Source: Glandiceps talaboti
Lineage: Eukaryota; Hemichordata; Enteropneusta; Spengelidae
DNA length: 47,500 nt
NCBI RefSeq assembly: GCF_964340395.1
Contig: NC_135551.1
Coordinates: 23,311,003-23,358,502 of the forward strand
Reading direction: 5' to 3'
Shown here one piece after another: positions 11,096-21,438 of this stretch. The position numbers and the translations under genes were made by a program. The notes under the pieces were generated by a model. It did no database searches and had not been told where the DNA came from. It was given only the letters and a program-made list of their open reading frames with translations. Numbering within the stretch: position 1 is the stretch's first letter; each line of letters opens with the position of its first letter.

Positions 11096-14000
11096 ATGGC
11101 GTCGTCCGTCAGGTCACACCTTCGAACCGGTCTTTTCCTAACTCTGCGATCCTGTAGGTTGTCAGAGACAGCTATCCGACCTCTTATACGAAGGCCGGTG
11201 TTACTGTCGTCGTTATCGTCGAGGAATTTCAGTTATTCGGCGACTATGCATGCTACAAAGAAAGAAATGTGAGTGGTAACTAATGTACAGTAGACGAGCT
11301 ATCGTACGTACGCTTACTTAGCTTAGAGAGAGTTATGCAACTTTGGTTTTTCAAGTATTCGCGTACACGAGTATGGTGGTTATGTATCAATATGCGTGTA
11401 TGGTTTAGTTTAACTCATCTTAGGGTTTGTAGAGTTGAAGATTTTTTCCCCGACTGTATTAAACATTCCAGTTACTCGTATAAAGGAAACATACCGGTTT
11501 TATGTGTGTGGTTGCTGAGCGTTGCTCTACCTAAGTCATAGAACAAAGGTTAGAGGTCATTGTATTATTGTAACCTTTTTTTTCCATACCTGTGTCTTTG
11601 TATATTTTGATACTGTGCTTTTTGTAAGAGTTCGAGTTCAAAAAGTAGTTAGTGATTGCTGCACAGTATGTGCAATATTCATTCATTCATTCATTCATTC
11701 ATTCATTCGTTCGTTCATTCATTCATTATTTTAACCACACATTCCAAATTTCCAATACAAATGTGTACATAATGACTGTACTACTAGTATTACATCATCA
11801 TACATGGTAGACTGGGTAAGGAAGTTATCTCAAAACTGAAGCAATGAATTCGTGACAGTGGGATACCAGGTAAACCTAAATTTGTTAAACATGTCATTCC
11901 CCATAACACCTCTCTGAAAATATATATTTTAATACATGTACTATTGAAATGGAAGTTTCGTCCCAAGGTATTTTGCAAATCTTCAAAATACATGTAGATT
12001 AGAAAAAAAATATTAGTGGGGTTATATTTGCTTGACAGTTAGCTTTTAGTGTGAGCGCAAGTGTGGTGTTCTTGGGGTGTGTTCACATGAGTGCTTTTGA
12101 TGTTCTGTATAGCTGTACATTCATGAACATAGTCAGTGAAAGTAGAGTAGAAAATGCCACAAGTTATGAGTACTCACACCAGCACTCATGCAGCACAGTT
12201 GTTCTATTCTATTCTTTTCTATTCTATAATATGATTATCTGAACTACAATAGTAGCAAATTTCCATAAAAAATCATGTATTGTGCTATCACACAATTAGA
12301 TGTGCAAGGAACAATTGTGCCATGATTTGCATATCATTTGCATATAGGTAACCCATAAGCAATACTATTTTTAAGTACTATTGCACTGCAGTGCAAATAC
12401 AATGTACTACTAGCATGCATGCGCATTGGTGATACATAGTCTTGTTGCCCATCTCTATCAGCTCTCACTTTATGACTGTGTGAACTGAAGTGATAGCTGA
12501 ATGGATGGGACAGCATGTCTTATCTTACAGACCACTTATTATAATGAGATACATGTACATGACATGATGTACACAGTTTGTTGACATTTGATTTGTGTAG
12601 CAGCTTAGTACATGTATATTCATTGTCTGTACACGAACAGTGTCACTTTATAGGTTTAGGTGAAACATTATTTTATATATATTGCAATATATACTTACAT
12701 TGGGGAGGTGGGGGGGGGGCAGATTTTGCTGTAATCAAATTATCAAATTTAAGATGTAAAACTGCGAACCTCTTCCTAACATCAAATTGGGATCATAGAA
12801 AGCTGAAATGAATTCACACTCACAAATGTTAATCTGGTATGAAACCTACATTTGCAGTATTCTCATTCATTTGTACAGAAGTCATGATTTACTACTGTGG
12901 CAATTGAAGTCTCAGTTTACTAATATAGACACAAACTATTGTTGTGACTTGATTATACATGTACTGTATAAGCTATTGAATGGATATAGTACTCACAGTA
13001 GAGTGATGTTTCTGATGACATCTGTGATCTTGCCGTGTACATTTTGGGAACTTCCAATGTTTACACTATCTTGATTACAGATTGATTACCTGTGTATTGT
13101 CACACAACAAAGGCACTGCTATTAGCCACTTAAATGATCTACTGCATTGAACAAAAATACAGTAGTTTTAGTTAGTGTCAACTTTGGTAAATCAAGAGCT
13201 CCATTGCTAGAGTAGTAAATCACCCATATACATGTACATGTATATGTAGGTTGGTGTTTTATTGTGTACATATGAAATTCATTTTATGTCATAAATGTTA
13301 GATTTTTGTCCTATAGCTAGTATTCACATTAGAAAGGATGCTTGAGATGCACTATTGAATATGAATCAAAGTCTATCAATGACAATTCTCGATACTTGAA
13401 TTAGAATATTACTACCTAGGCACACCATAAAAATAAACGAATATTCGATTTCCTGGTTGACACCACAACTTCTGCTTCATGCCCTTCACATGCACTACTA
13501 TAGGCGCACGTGAGAATAAGTCAACCTTCTTGTTCTATTTTGACCCTCTAACACAGTAACATGAGGTAAAATACTATTGCAATTAGTGAGAATAAGTCGA
13601 CCTTCGAGTATGAGGTAAAATGCTAAATATTGCAGGTTGCGTGAATTGCAATGTAAAAATTGTCAGTACTGCTATATGTTGGTTAGTCTAGTGCTATCCT
13701 TCATCAAATCTCAAGATTTCTTTTGACATAAATCTCTCTGGTGTAAATTAATGAAATAGAAGTAAATAACGAAATTGAGCTGTATTCACTTTATCAGATT
13801 TTAATCACATCGGTGTGCATCCATAATACTCAGAAACTAGTATCAACAACTACATTTGTATATTTGCAACTATTGATGATATCTGGTACATGGTTGAAAT
13901 TTACATTAGAGTAGACTAAATGTGTATTGAATAACCTCTTAAATGTGTCTTAGCAGCCAATCAGTAAGTACATTGTAATACAAACATATATTGCTACTGT

Positions 14001-15742
14001 AACTTAGTCAGCCTCGGCTCTGTAAGTCTGTAAGATATCATTGTGTGCGACCCTATCAGCCATCACTTAACCATAGAGAGGGCCAATTAGGATGGAATGG
14101 GGGAATGGCTCAAACCTCTTACACTTACAGTTTAAGCTGACCTTAGCTCAAGTTGTTGTATACATACATGTACATGTATATTGTGTATTCAGAATTATTA
14201 GTGCATGTCATTTGCGTAATTGGTTACCATGATATTTAGGAGAAAATAGATTAACACAACCAATCCCATGTCAAAGGTCAAGGTACTTTAACTATACAAT
14301 CGCATTCCATGATGATATTGCAATTTACACTGATACAGTATTGTGAAATGGTAGTTTGACTTTTTGCCAGGACTTTATTTGAGATTGAGAATTACAAGTG
14401 TGAATGCTACTACATGCAGCTATTTTGTTTTGCTTTGAACATGCCAATGTTCTGAACAAAATAATGAACAGATGAGTTATGGAATTTTATCGTACAAAAG
14501 AATACATTATGAATGTTTCAAGGAATCGTAAAGCAGAAGTTAGAGTGCCCTCTAGTGATAGCCAAATTTGGTTGTTGCGTGTTAAAAACTGGGATTTCTT
14601 GTGAGTAGTACTTGAAGAGATAGGAGAATACCAAATTTTGATGCATCACTAGAAATTGTGCGTCAGTGGCGTATCAAATTGGCTTAGAGGGCACACAGAG
14701 CAGAACTCACTTATACTATTTGGTAAATGTTGGGGGGAGGGTCACTGCTTTGAGAGAATGTAAATTACTTTAATGAGATTGTTTGCCGTCAATTTTGGTT
14801 GGTTCAACAAAAGCTATCCTACCCTATCACCAGAAATATCCAAGATGGCTGTCTGAAATACTGTATGTATCTAATATCTTTTCTAGTCTAGCATTACTAG
14901 TATAATACTAGAATGCTAAAACTCTAACTGAAAATCAATTTCATATTTCCTCCTATTCTATCTGTAAATAATTGTGGTTTTCTTGTATTTTACAGGGTTA
15001 CAGTAAATTATGTCTTGAGGGACCAATCAAAAGCTACAGTGAAAGTCAAAGAAGGTCAAAATCTCTTAGATATAGCCCTAGATAATGATTTAGATATAGA
15101 CGGATATGGTAAGTATTAGCCATACTGGTTATATATGTACTGAAAAACTAACTTAATTTATACAGTCAGGAATATCCCCCCCCCCCCCCCCCCCCCCAAA
15201 TCAGGATAAAAACACACATGGTATTTTTCCGAATTTATCCTGATTGGGATAACAATTTTTGACAGGTTCCAATGGTTTATTCTGGTGAGATAAATGGATA
15301 CAATTAGTTCAGATAAAATTCTGTTCAAAAGTATATACTAAAAAATTGCCCTGGACAACCTGTGTCCAACCCCTGGCTTTTTTGTATGTCTTTGAGAGTA
15401 GAAGGCATATCTAACTATTTCAACATTCTCCATGTCATAGTTACATGTGACATTTGTCCCAATTTATCCTGAAGCCTATTTGGGATAATTATCCCAATCA
15501 AGTGGGGATATTCCTGGCTGTTATAAGGCTTATTTGGGGTACTACTCGCGGTAGTATATAAAGGAAATTTGTCATAGAGTTTGCTGAGACTGTATAGGTG
15601 ATGAACTGTAAAGATTAACATGTACATGTACCAGTATGTAAATTGTATATAGTGTACAGAGGGTATATCATACAAGATGATTTTGCTGTCAGCTTTGTCT
15701 TCAATTTGTTGAAAAGATTTGAACATTATATATGCATGGTAC

Positions 15743-15794
<52 letters not shown>

Positions 15795-15939
15795 TTGTGT
15801 GTGTGTGTGTGTGGTTGTGTGTGTGTGTGTTTGCATTTGCGTGTGTGTGTTTTTTTTTTTGTGTGTGTGTGTGTGTGTGTGTGGTTGTGTGTGTGTGTGT
15901 GTGTGTTTGCATTTGTGTGTGTGTTTGCATTTGCGTGTT

Positions 15940-15974
<35 letters not shown>

Positions 15975-17334
15975 TGTGTTTGAGTACATACATGCATGCC
16001 TGTGAGCAAATACACTAACCCCTTTGTTCATACAATGAGTTGCACAAATATTTTGAATGCTCAAGGTACATGGTAGCTAAAGTTTGATCACATTTACTTC
16101 TCATTTCTTGAAATACAAGTCATGAAGGACTGAAATAATAACAAACCAAGGCATACTAGTGACATACTGGTACCTGTCATAAACATTAAAACTCAGCTGT
16201 ATATTCCAACCTGTAACAAAAACAGTATGAACACCACATATCCACAAGTTTTCTTCGTTCGTGTTATGTTTTGTTGTTTTCTTTTGTTGTTAGGTGCTTG
16301 TGAAGGAACTCTAGCGTGTTCAACTTGTCATTTGATATTTGAACAAGATATTTATGATAAGCTAGAGGAGAAACCAACTGATGAAGAACTAGACATGTTA
16401 GATTTAGCCTATGGTCTAACTGACACGTAAGTCAATCATATTATGAAAAAAATCTATTTGTTTCAGCCTTAGTTCATTTGTGTTGAATATTGCTATCAAT
16501 TTACGGATGATGTTGGGTGATAAAATAGCAACTCCAAAGTCCATAACTGATTTAACTTTGAATTTTGTACAGAAGCCCTACTGCATTTCACATGTGTTAA
16601 GTCATTTGGGGGATTTTCTGTAAGGATTTATGGGAAAACTGCTTGTGATGACATCATGAATACCTGTATGTCTTTGGCTTGACAGATACAAAGACTGGCA
16701 GTGTTATTTCAAGATGTTGTGTATTCTGACACTACTTGTAGATTTTCAACATACCAGCCTGCATTTACCCCCAAAACATACAAGATGTGCAACATTGTAT
16801 CTTCAAATTTGAAATACCTACTGTTTAGAATGTTTTCATTTGATATCATGTGTTTTCTTGCTTCTCTTTCCTTGCTTTTCATATGTGAATCATTGACTGC
16901 AGCAGTCTTGCTTTTCCAGCTCTAACTTGTTGAATACGTCAGAATACGTCAGGTGAGACTGGATGTCTCCAGTGAGGATAGTAGTAATCTGTAGTAATCT
17001 GAGGTTGCTTTTTTGGGGTGGGGGTGGGGGTGGGGGGTGTATTTAGGTATTGATACACAACAAACAGTAAGTTGGGAAAAGCAGGTGTTACAATCAGTGT
17101 GCCTTCTAAGCCAATTTGACATGCCATTGACGCACACAATTTCAAGTGACGCACCAAAATTTGGTGTTCCCCTATCTGGTAGACAGGTGACAAATGTTTT
17201 AATGCTAATACCATTCTTCGGACATTTTCATATCTTACAGGTCAAGACTTGGATGTCAGATATGTGTCACAAAGGAAATGGATGGACTCACTGTTACTGT
17301 ACCTGATTCGGTTAGCGATGCCAGAGTTGTATAG
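11096..17334 (+). CDS. FDX1: Mitochondrial adrenodoxin-type [2Fe-2S] ferredoxin, 4 coding exons, complete
   Basis: Passes electrons from ferredoxin reductase to mitochondrial P450s and Fe-S or lipoylation targets in the matrix. Exons 11096-11268, 14996-15108, 16294-16426, 17241-17334 join in phase to 513 nt (170 aa). Residues 1 to about 55 are rich in Arg and Ser/Thr without acidic residues at the start ([20 protein letters not shown]), a typical mitochondrial presequence. The Fe-S ligands are Cys98, Cys104 and Cys107 ([15 protein letters not shown]) and Cys145 (SRLGCQI), the C-x5-C-x2-C-x37-C pattern. [15 protein letters not shown] and [15 protein letters not shown] match FDX1 rather than FDX2. 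A longer in-frame start at 11021 exists, but the 11096 ATG (CAACATGG) has the better context and opens the presequence. Introns are 3.7, 1.2 and 0.8 kb and carry transposon-like repeats. Confidence 0.95.
11677..11728. repeat. (ATTC)n microsatellite in FDX1 intron 1
   Basis: About twelve ATTC units with two GTTC variants. Simple repeat with no coding meaning. Confidence 0.9.
12325..12343 (+). promoter_or_regulatory. Paired octamer (POU) motifs in FDX1 intron 1
   Basis: Two perfect ATTTGCAT octamers start at 12325 and 12336, 11 bp apart, about one helical turn. Such spacing would suit two POU-factor molecules on one face. Motif evidence only, in AT-rich DNA. Confidence 0.25.
14532..14709. mobile_element. 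MITE-like element with imperfect terminal inverted repeats, FDX1 intron 1
   Basis: The left end carries GTGCCCTCTAGTGATAGCC and the right end, in reverse complement, GTGCCCTCTAAGCCAATTTG. The pair is flanked by similar direct repeats AGCAGAAGT and AGCAGAACT. The right half (about 14630-14705) recurs in the opposite orientation at about 17096-17170. Non-coding, so a non-autonomous repeat family is inferred. Confidence 0.6.
15158..15525. mobile_element. Non-autonomous DNA transposon with 17-bp TIRs and 5-bp target duplication, FDX1 intron 2
   Basis: The left TIR CAGTCAGGAATATCCCC (15163-15179) matches the reverse complement of 15504-15520, CAGCCAGGAATATCCCC, at 16 of 17 bases. TTATA flanks both ends (15158-15162 and 15521-15525). 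Subterminal copies of ATCAGGATAAA / TTTATCCTGA lie inside. No transposase frame is present. The CAG-type TIR with a 5-bp duplication would fit a hAT5-like family, but this is inference. A run of 22 C (15176-15197) has expanded out of the left TIR. Confidence 0.75.
15744..15980. repeat. (GT)n microsatellite with poly-T interruptions, FDX1 intron 2
   Basis: Long GT tract broken by GGTTG, TTTGCATTTGCG and a run of about 23 T. The overlapping open frames in all directions are Cys/Val or Thr/His simple-repeat translations and are not genes. Confidence 0.95.
17096..17170. repeat. Partial second copy of the 14.6-kb repeat, inverted, FDX1 intron 3
   Basis: GTGTGCCTTCTAAGCCAATT, then GACGCACACAATTTC and CACCAAAATTTGGTGTTC, matches the reverse complement of 14630-14700 with few changes. 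The opposite end of the element is not visible, so this copy appears truncated just before FDX1 exon 4. Confidence 0.7.
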
Positions 17335-17714
17335 ACAACGACAGCATGACTTCATCAGTTGTGTAGATTCCATGGTAACTGTCAATACTTCATCAGAATT
17401 TGTATAAAAAATCATTGGAAGAGAAAATTTGATATATGACTCAGGAATGTAACCTGTGTACACTGACAGTATTACAGGAAAGAGAATTATCAGCATATCT
17501 GTTTTTGTGTTTTTAAATTGTTCAAATTACACTATAGCTAGATTAGGAAGTATAGATGTTGGAGGTATTGTTTTTAATGTACTTGTATACCTAATTAAAT
17601 TTTTGTTAAATTTTTGTATCATTTGGCCTTACCAGTTTTATTTTTGTAGCATTACAAATTGCACAAATTCCTGCATCTGTAGTGTCAAATGTATGGAGGA
17701 ATAATTACTGTCCA

Positions 17715-18071
17715 CTCTAGAGGGCAGTCATCTGGATTCAGGCTGTCAATTTCAATGTCAACTCTAGAGGGCAGTGTCCACAATGTAAAATCTAATAGGT
17801 GTATAATACGTCAATGTCAGTAGGTAGTCACTATACATGCAGTTGTAAGGGTAATTCTGTAAGTGAGTTGATATGATGACCAAAGGTGCTATGCAGCGTA
17901 GCCCAGAAACCATCTCCCTATACTGATTTCCGCTTCTGGTCAAATGTTTTGCTGCGTAGGGGCTTGATGATGACCATCTCTGGACCAATATTTGCAATGT
18001 CAGTTGTTGAGGGAAGTCATCCTGATGTCAAATCCAGAGGTATTAATTGCAATGTCAACTCTAGAGGGCAG
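17715..18071 (+). repeat. Three copies of a CTCF-like CTCTAGAGGGCAG motif
   Basis: Exact copies lie at 17715-17727, 17762-17774 and 18059-18071; the last two share the longer AATGTCAACTCTAGAGGGCAG. Degenerate relatives (CAAATCCAGAGG, AAATCTAGAGGG) lie near 18029 and 18086. The TAGAGGGCAG part equals the strong core of the bilaterian CTCF motif. They may instead simply be a diverged interspersed repeat. Confidence 0.5.
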
Positions 18072-19198
18072 GCTCCATAATGTTAAATCTAGAGGGTTGT
18101 ATGTCAACTTTACAGTGGACAGTCTTTATACATGCACACATTGCAGGCCTAAGTGTAGTGTGTTTTGTAAAGGCATAGGCCACAGCTATAAGTGTTGATT
18201 TGGTGACTCTCTTGATCAATAATTATGATATCACCACAAAAGAAATGAAACAATAGATAAAAGGATTCCTCACTGTCATTGCATCACCATAGAAACTGAA
18301 TCTCCAGTAAACAGAACTCATCAGTAGCTATTGTAAAATTGTTGCATTTTTATGTCGCTTATGTTAATTTCATTGTTAACACCAGCTATCTATAAATAGA
18401 GGCTAATTTCCACAGCAGTTGAATATGTTACTATGTGAATAGAAAACTTCTTTCTTAGAGTCATAACCTAGTAGCCATGTGTTGTAGAAGTACAGGCCAT
18501 AGGCTACAGTAAATTTTCAACGTCAGAAACTAAGTAGCATCGTCAATAAATGTTGAATTTCAAATGTAAGAATTATATACTTTCGGTACAGTTCATATGG
18601 ACAGATTATGTAATGTATCTGATGTCTAGAAGGATGTTGATTCAAACATTGTCAAACAGCCAATAGCTTGCAAACTCTATACTTTAGTTTGTTTGCTCAT
18701 GAATAAGCACCAGTGTGTATTCTTTATTTGTATATGCAGACATAGTATGATACTGACTTTAAACTATAACAGCAACATAGATATGTAAATTTATTAGACA
18801 CTACACACAATTAAGATTAGTGAAGAAGACACCTGTGGACTTATTCATTAATCTGATGTTCTGGGTTGGTCACACGACTCATCACTGGAATCATGTGACA
18901 AAAGAATGAAATCCCAGATGTTTAAAAGTTGAAAGTGCCCCCCCCCCCCCCCACACACACACCCTGTCCTTGTTAAGTACACATTTAGACTTCCTGATAT
19001 AGATTGCTTCCTTTACACTCTTTACACCACATTCAACCCCAACATTGGTCCTTATTAAGTATTGGCACTTTAACTTTATCCGAGCTAATCTTGTGACCTA
19101 GGCACACTGTATAAATATGTTTTGAAACTTCTGAAGTTATGGTACTTGAATGCTGGTGTTTCATGTTCTGTCTCACCCATCTCTGTGCTATCACAATC

Positions 19199-19400
19199 TT
19201 CAGTCTTTGCTTTCACTTCATTTGTGTGTAGTGTCTCAAAATGTTAAATGTCTATGTTGATACAGTAACCCTACACAGATTAACCTTGCACAAACGCTTG
19301 TGGACAAACGCTTCAGTTATTGTTTTCACTTCATTTGTGTATAGTGTCTCTAATGTTTAAACATCTGTTGATATAATAACCCTACACAGAGAACCTTGCA
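19199..19400 (+). repeat. Two-copy tandem duplication, period 113 bp
   Basis: Copy 1 (19199-19290) and copy 2 (19312-19400) share CTTCAGT, TTTCACTTCATTTGTGT, AGTGTCTC, a GTTGATA block and CCCTACACAGA, each ending in ACCTTGCA. Diverged, non-coding. Confidence 0.75.
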
Positions 19401-20191
19401 TCAATAATGATATGATAAAATATTACCCATCTTAATAGGTACAGTTTTGAAAACTGTGAATGAGTTCATGTTATTTTGATAGTAAGATGAATTTTGGCCG
19501 TAAGTGGTGAGATGCCATGTTTCTGACTGCCTTCCATGCAAAATAAATTCAGTGATCTTACTTATACCCTCTGTGTTTACCTTCAGGTATACCACATTAA
19601 AGGGTATTTTTAACTAAAAAGTTTATCTATCCGATAACTTTTAATATGTTACCATAGTTACAGTCTGCCATCTTGTGATTACATAATTAATTGATTAAGA
19701 TTATAAAAGTGAATTCTCAGGTACAGAGAAATCAAATCAAACAAACCATTTAGATAATGCATTTGTTCATTTGCTGAATCATATTCTTTTTCGCTGGGAA
19801 TATGATACATTTTATGCACTTCCAATTTTAAATCATACTGAAATGAATGCCAGGAGCAGAAAGCCAGGGACATGAGATATATGGCGTATGATATATCTAT
19901 TTTATCAATTTCTGTAAATTCTTAAGAGCAGGAGTGTAATTTCCTTATTATGCTATAATAGATTTTGAAATAAATTTTAGGAAAGTCTTTCAAAGAAAGA
20001 GAATTTTGGATAAAATGTAGCATTTTGATGAGATATGTATTTTTTTCCAGCAATGATTGCAATGATCAGTAAAGTACTACTACAAGACATATACAGGCAA
20101 ACATATATATTATATATTTGATGAGGTCTGTATGTTGGTTTGAAGCATGTGGTTAGCATTTTTTAGATGTTTTACCACCTGTGTAGAATAA

Positions 20192-20312
20192 GTATATGTA
20201 TGTATGTATGTACATGTATGTATGTATGTATGTATGTATGTATGTATGTATGTATGTATGTATGCATGCATGTATGTATGTATGTGCATGTGTGTGTGTG
20301 TGTGTGTGTGTG
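20192..20312. repeat. (TATG)n then (GT)n microsatellite
   Basis: TATG units with a few TACA, TGCA and GTGCA variants, ending in a GT run. Frames across it give Thr/His/Tyr simple-repeat protein and are not genes. Confidence 0.95.
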
Positions 20313-21438
20313 AAGTCAAAATCTAGGCTAAGCCCATGTGCAAATTAGAAATGTGATTTATGATCTAAATGTGTGATAATTTGGTTGGAGTATTTCCATT
20401 GTGCTTCAACTATATCATGAGGAGTATTAGGATTCCAAACAGGATAAGAAAAAATGTAACCATGACTACACACTTGATAATAGCATAACTAGGGAGGCAT
20501 CAATGAGGGCGCTCGTCTTTGGTTACATATATATTTATATCTTAACCCTTGACGCCACTGGCGTGATACTTCTAAGGAGGCGATGTCAATTATTTATCTT
20601 GATATCATAGCCTGGTGATCGTCGTGTTTATTAATTTCTTTATTGTATTAATAAAAGAGTTATTTACATGATATATATATTGAATTAAAATATATACTAT
20701 TAAAATTGCAAACAGAAAAAGTGGCTGGTAGAGACTTCACGAATTCTCAATTCAGAAATAAGGAATAGCTAGTGGAAACTTCAGTGAACAAAATGGTTTT
20801 CTTAGCTAGACACATTAAGTTTACTTTTGATTTTGTTTACTTGATACATAGCACAGTCAAGTAGACAACTACCAAAGACCTAATTTGAAATTGAACAAAT
20901 CTGAAGCAGTTGTTTTGTTGAAATTATGGTCAAAAGTTGTAGAAAACGAGTTGCTGACAAAGTACTAGTACTGTACATAATTATATAAATACATAATATT
21001 CTATCAAAATTTTATATATATATATTTAAGTTGCACACAGTTTCACTCTCAGAATAAGTGTTATAATGACGTATTGTCGAAAGTTATTAACCTAAACTGC
21101 CAATACAACCGTTAATTAAATTTAAAATATACACATTCCAAAACTTTCTTTGGGTGTCACACCATATTTGCATGAAGTATCTGATCTTTTTTCAGTATTA
21201 AGCGATTTCGTGTTTCCTAGTTATTTCGTCAATTCACCAAATTGAATAGCTTTTGCGTTTAGATACGTTCTGACCCCAAAACAGCAATGAACTTAATAGT
21301 TGTATCAATATTAACACAATAGTAATTATTCCATGTGAAGAATTTTCCAAATTGCAGCTTGTAATGTTTTCGATAATTGCTTCTGGATCGATGACTGAAG
21401 GTTGTTGACTCTCTCTGATACATATAAGTAGTGTTATG

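Larger units (their letters stand above)
17335..20191. other. FDX1 3' flank and repeat-rich intergenic DNA
   Basis: No coding exon recognised. Candidate poly(A) signals for FDX1 are ATTAAA at 17594-17599 and AATAAA at 18545-18550. The stretch contains three CTCTAGAGGGCAG repeats (17715, 17762, 18059), a poly-C/CA run (about 18938-18964) and a 113-bp-spaced tandem duplication (19199-19400). Confidence 0.5.

Noticed and set aside
15415-16064. Several long frames of Thr-His or Cys-Val repeats on both strands
   Set aside because: GT/CA microsatellite artefacts within FDX1 intron 2.
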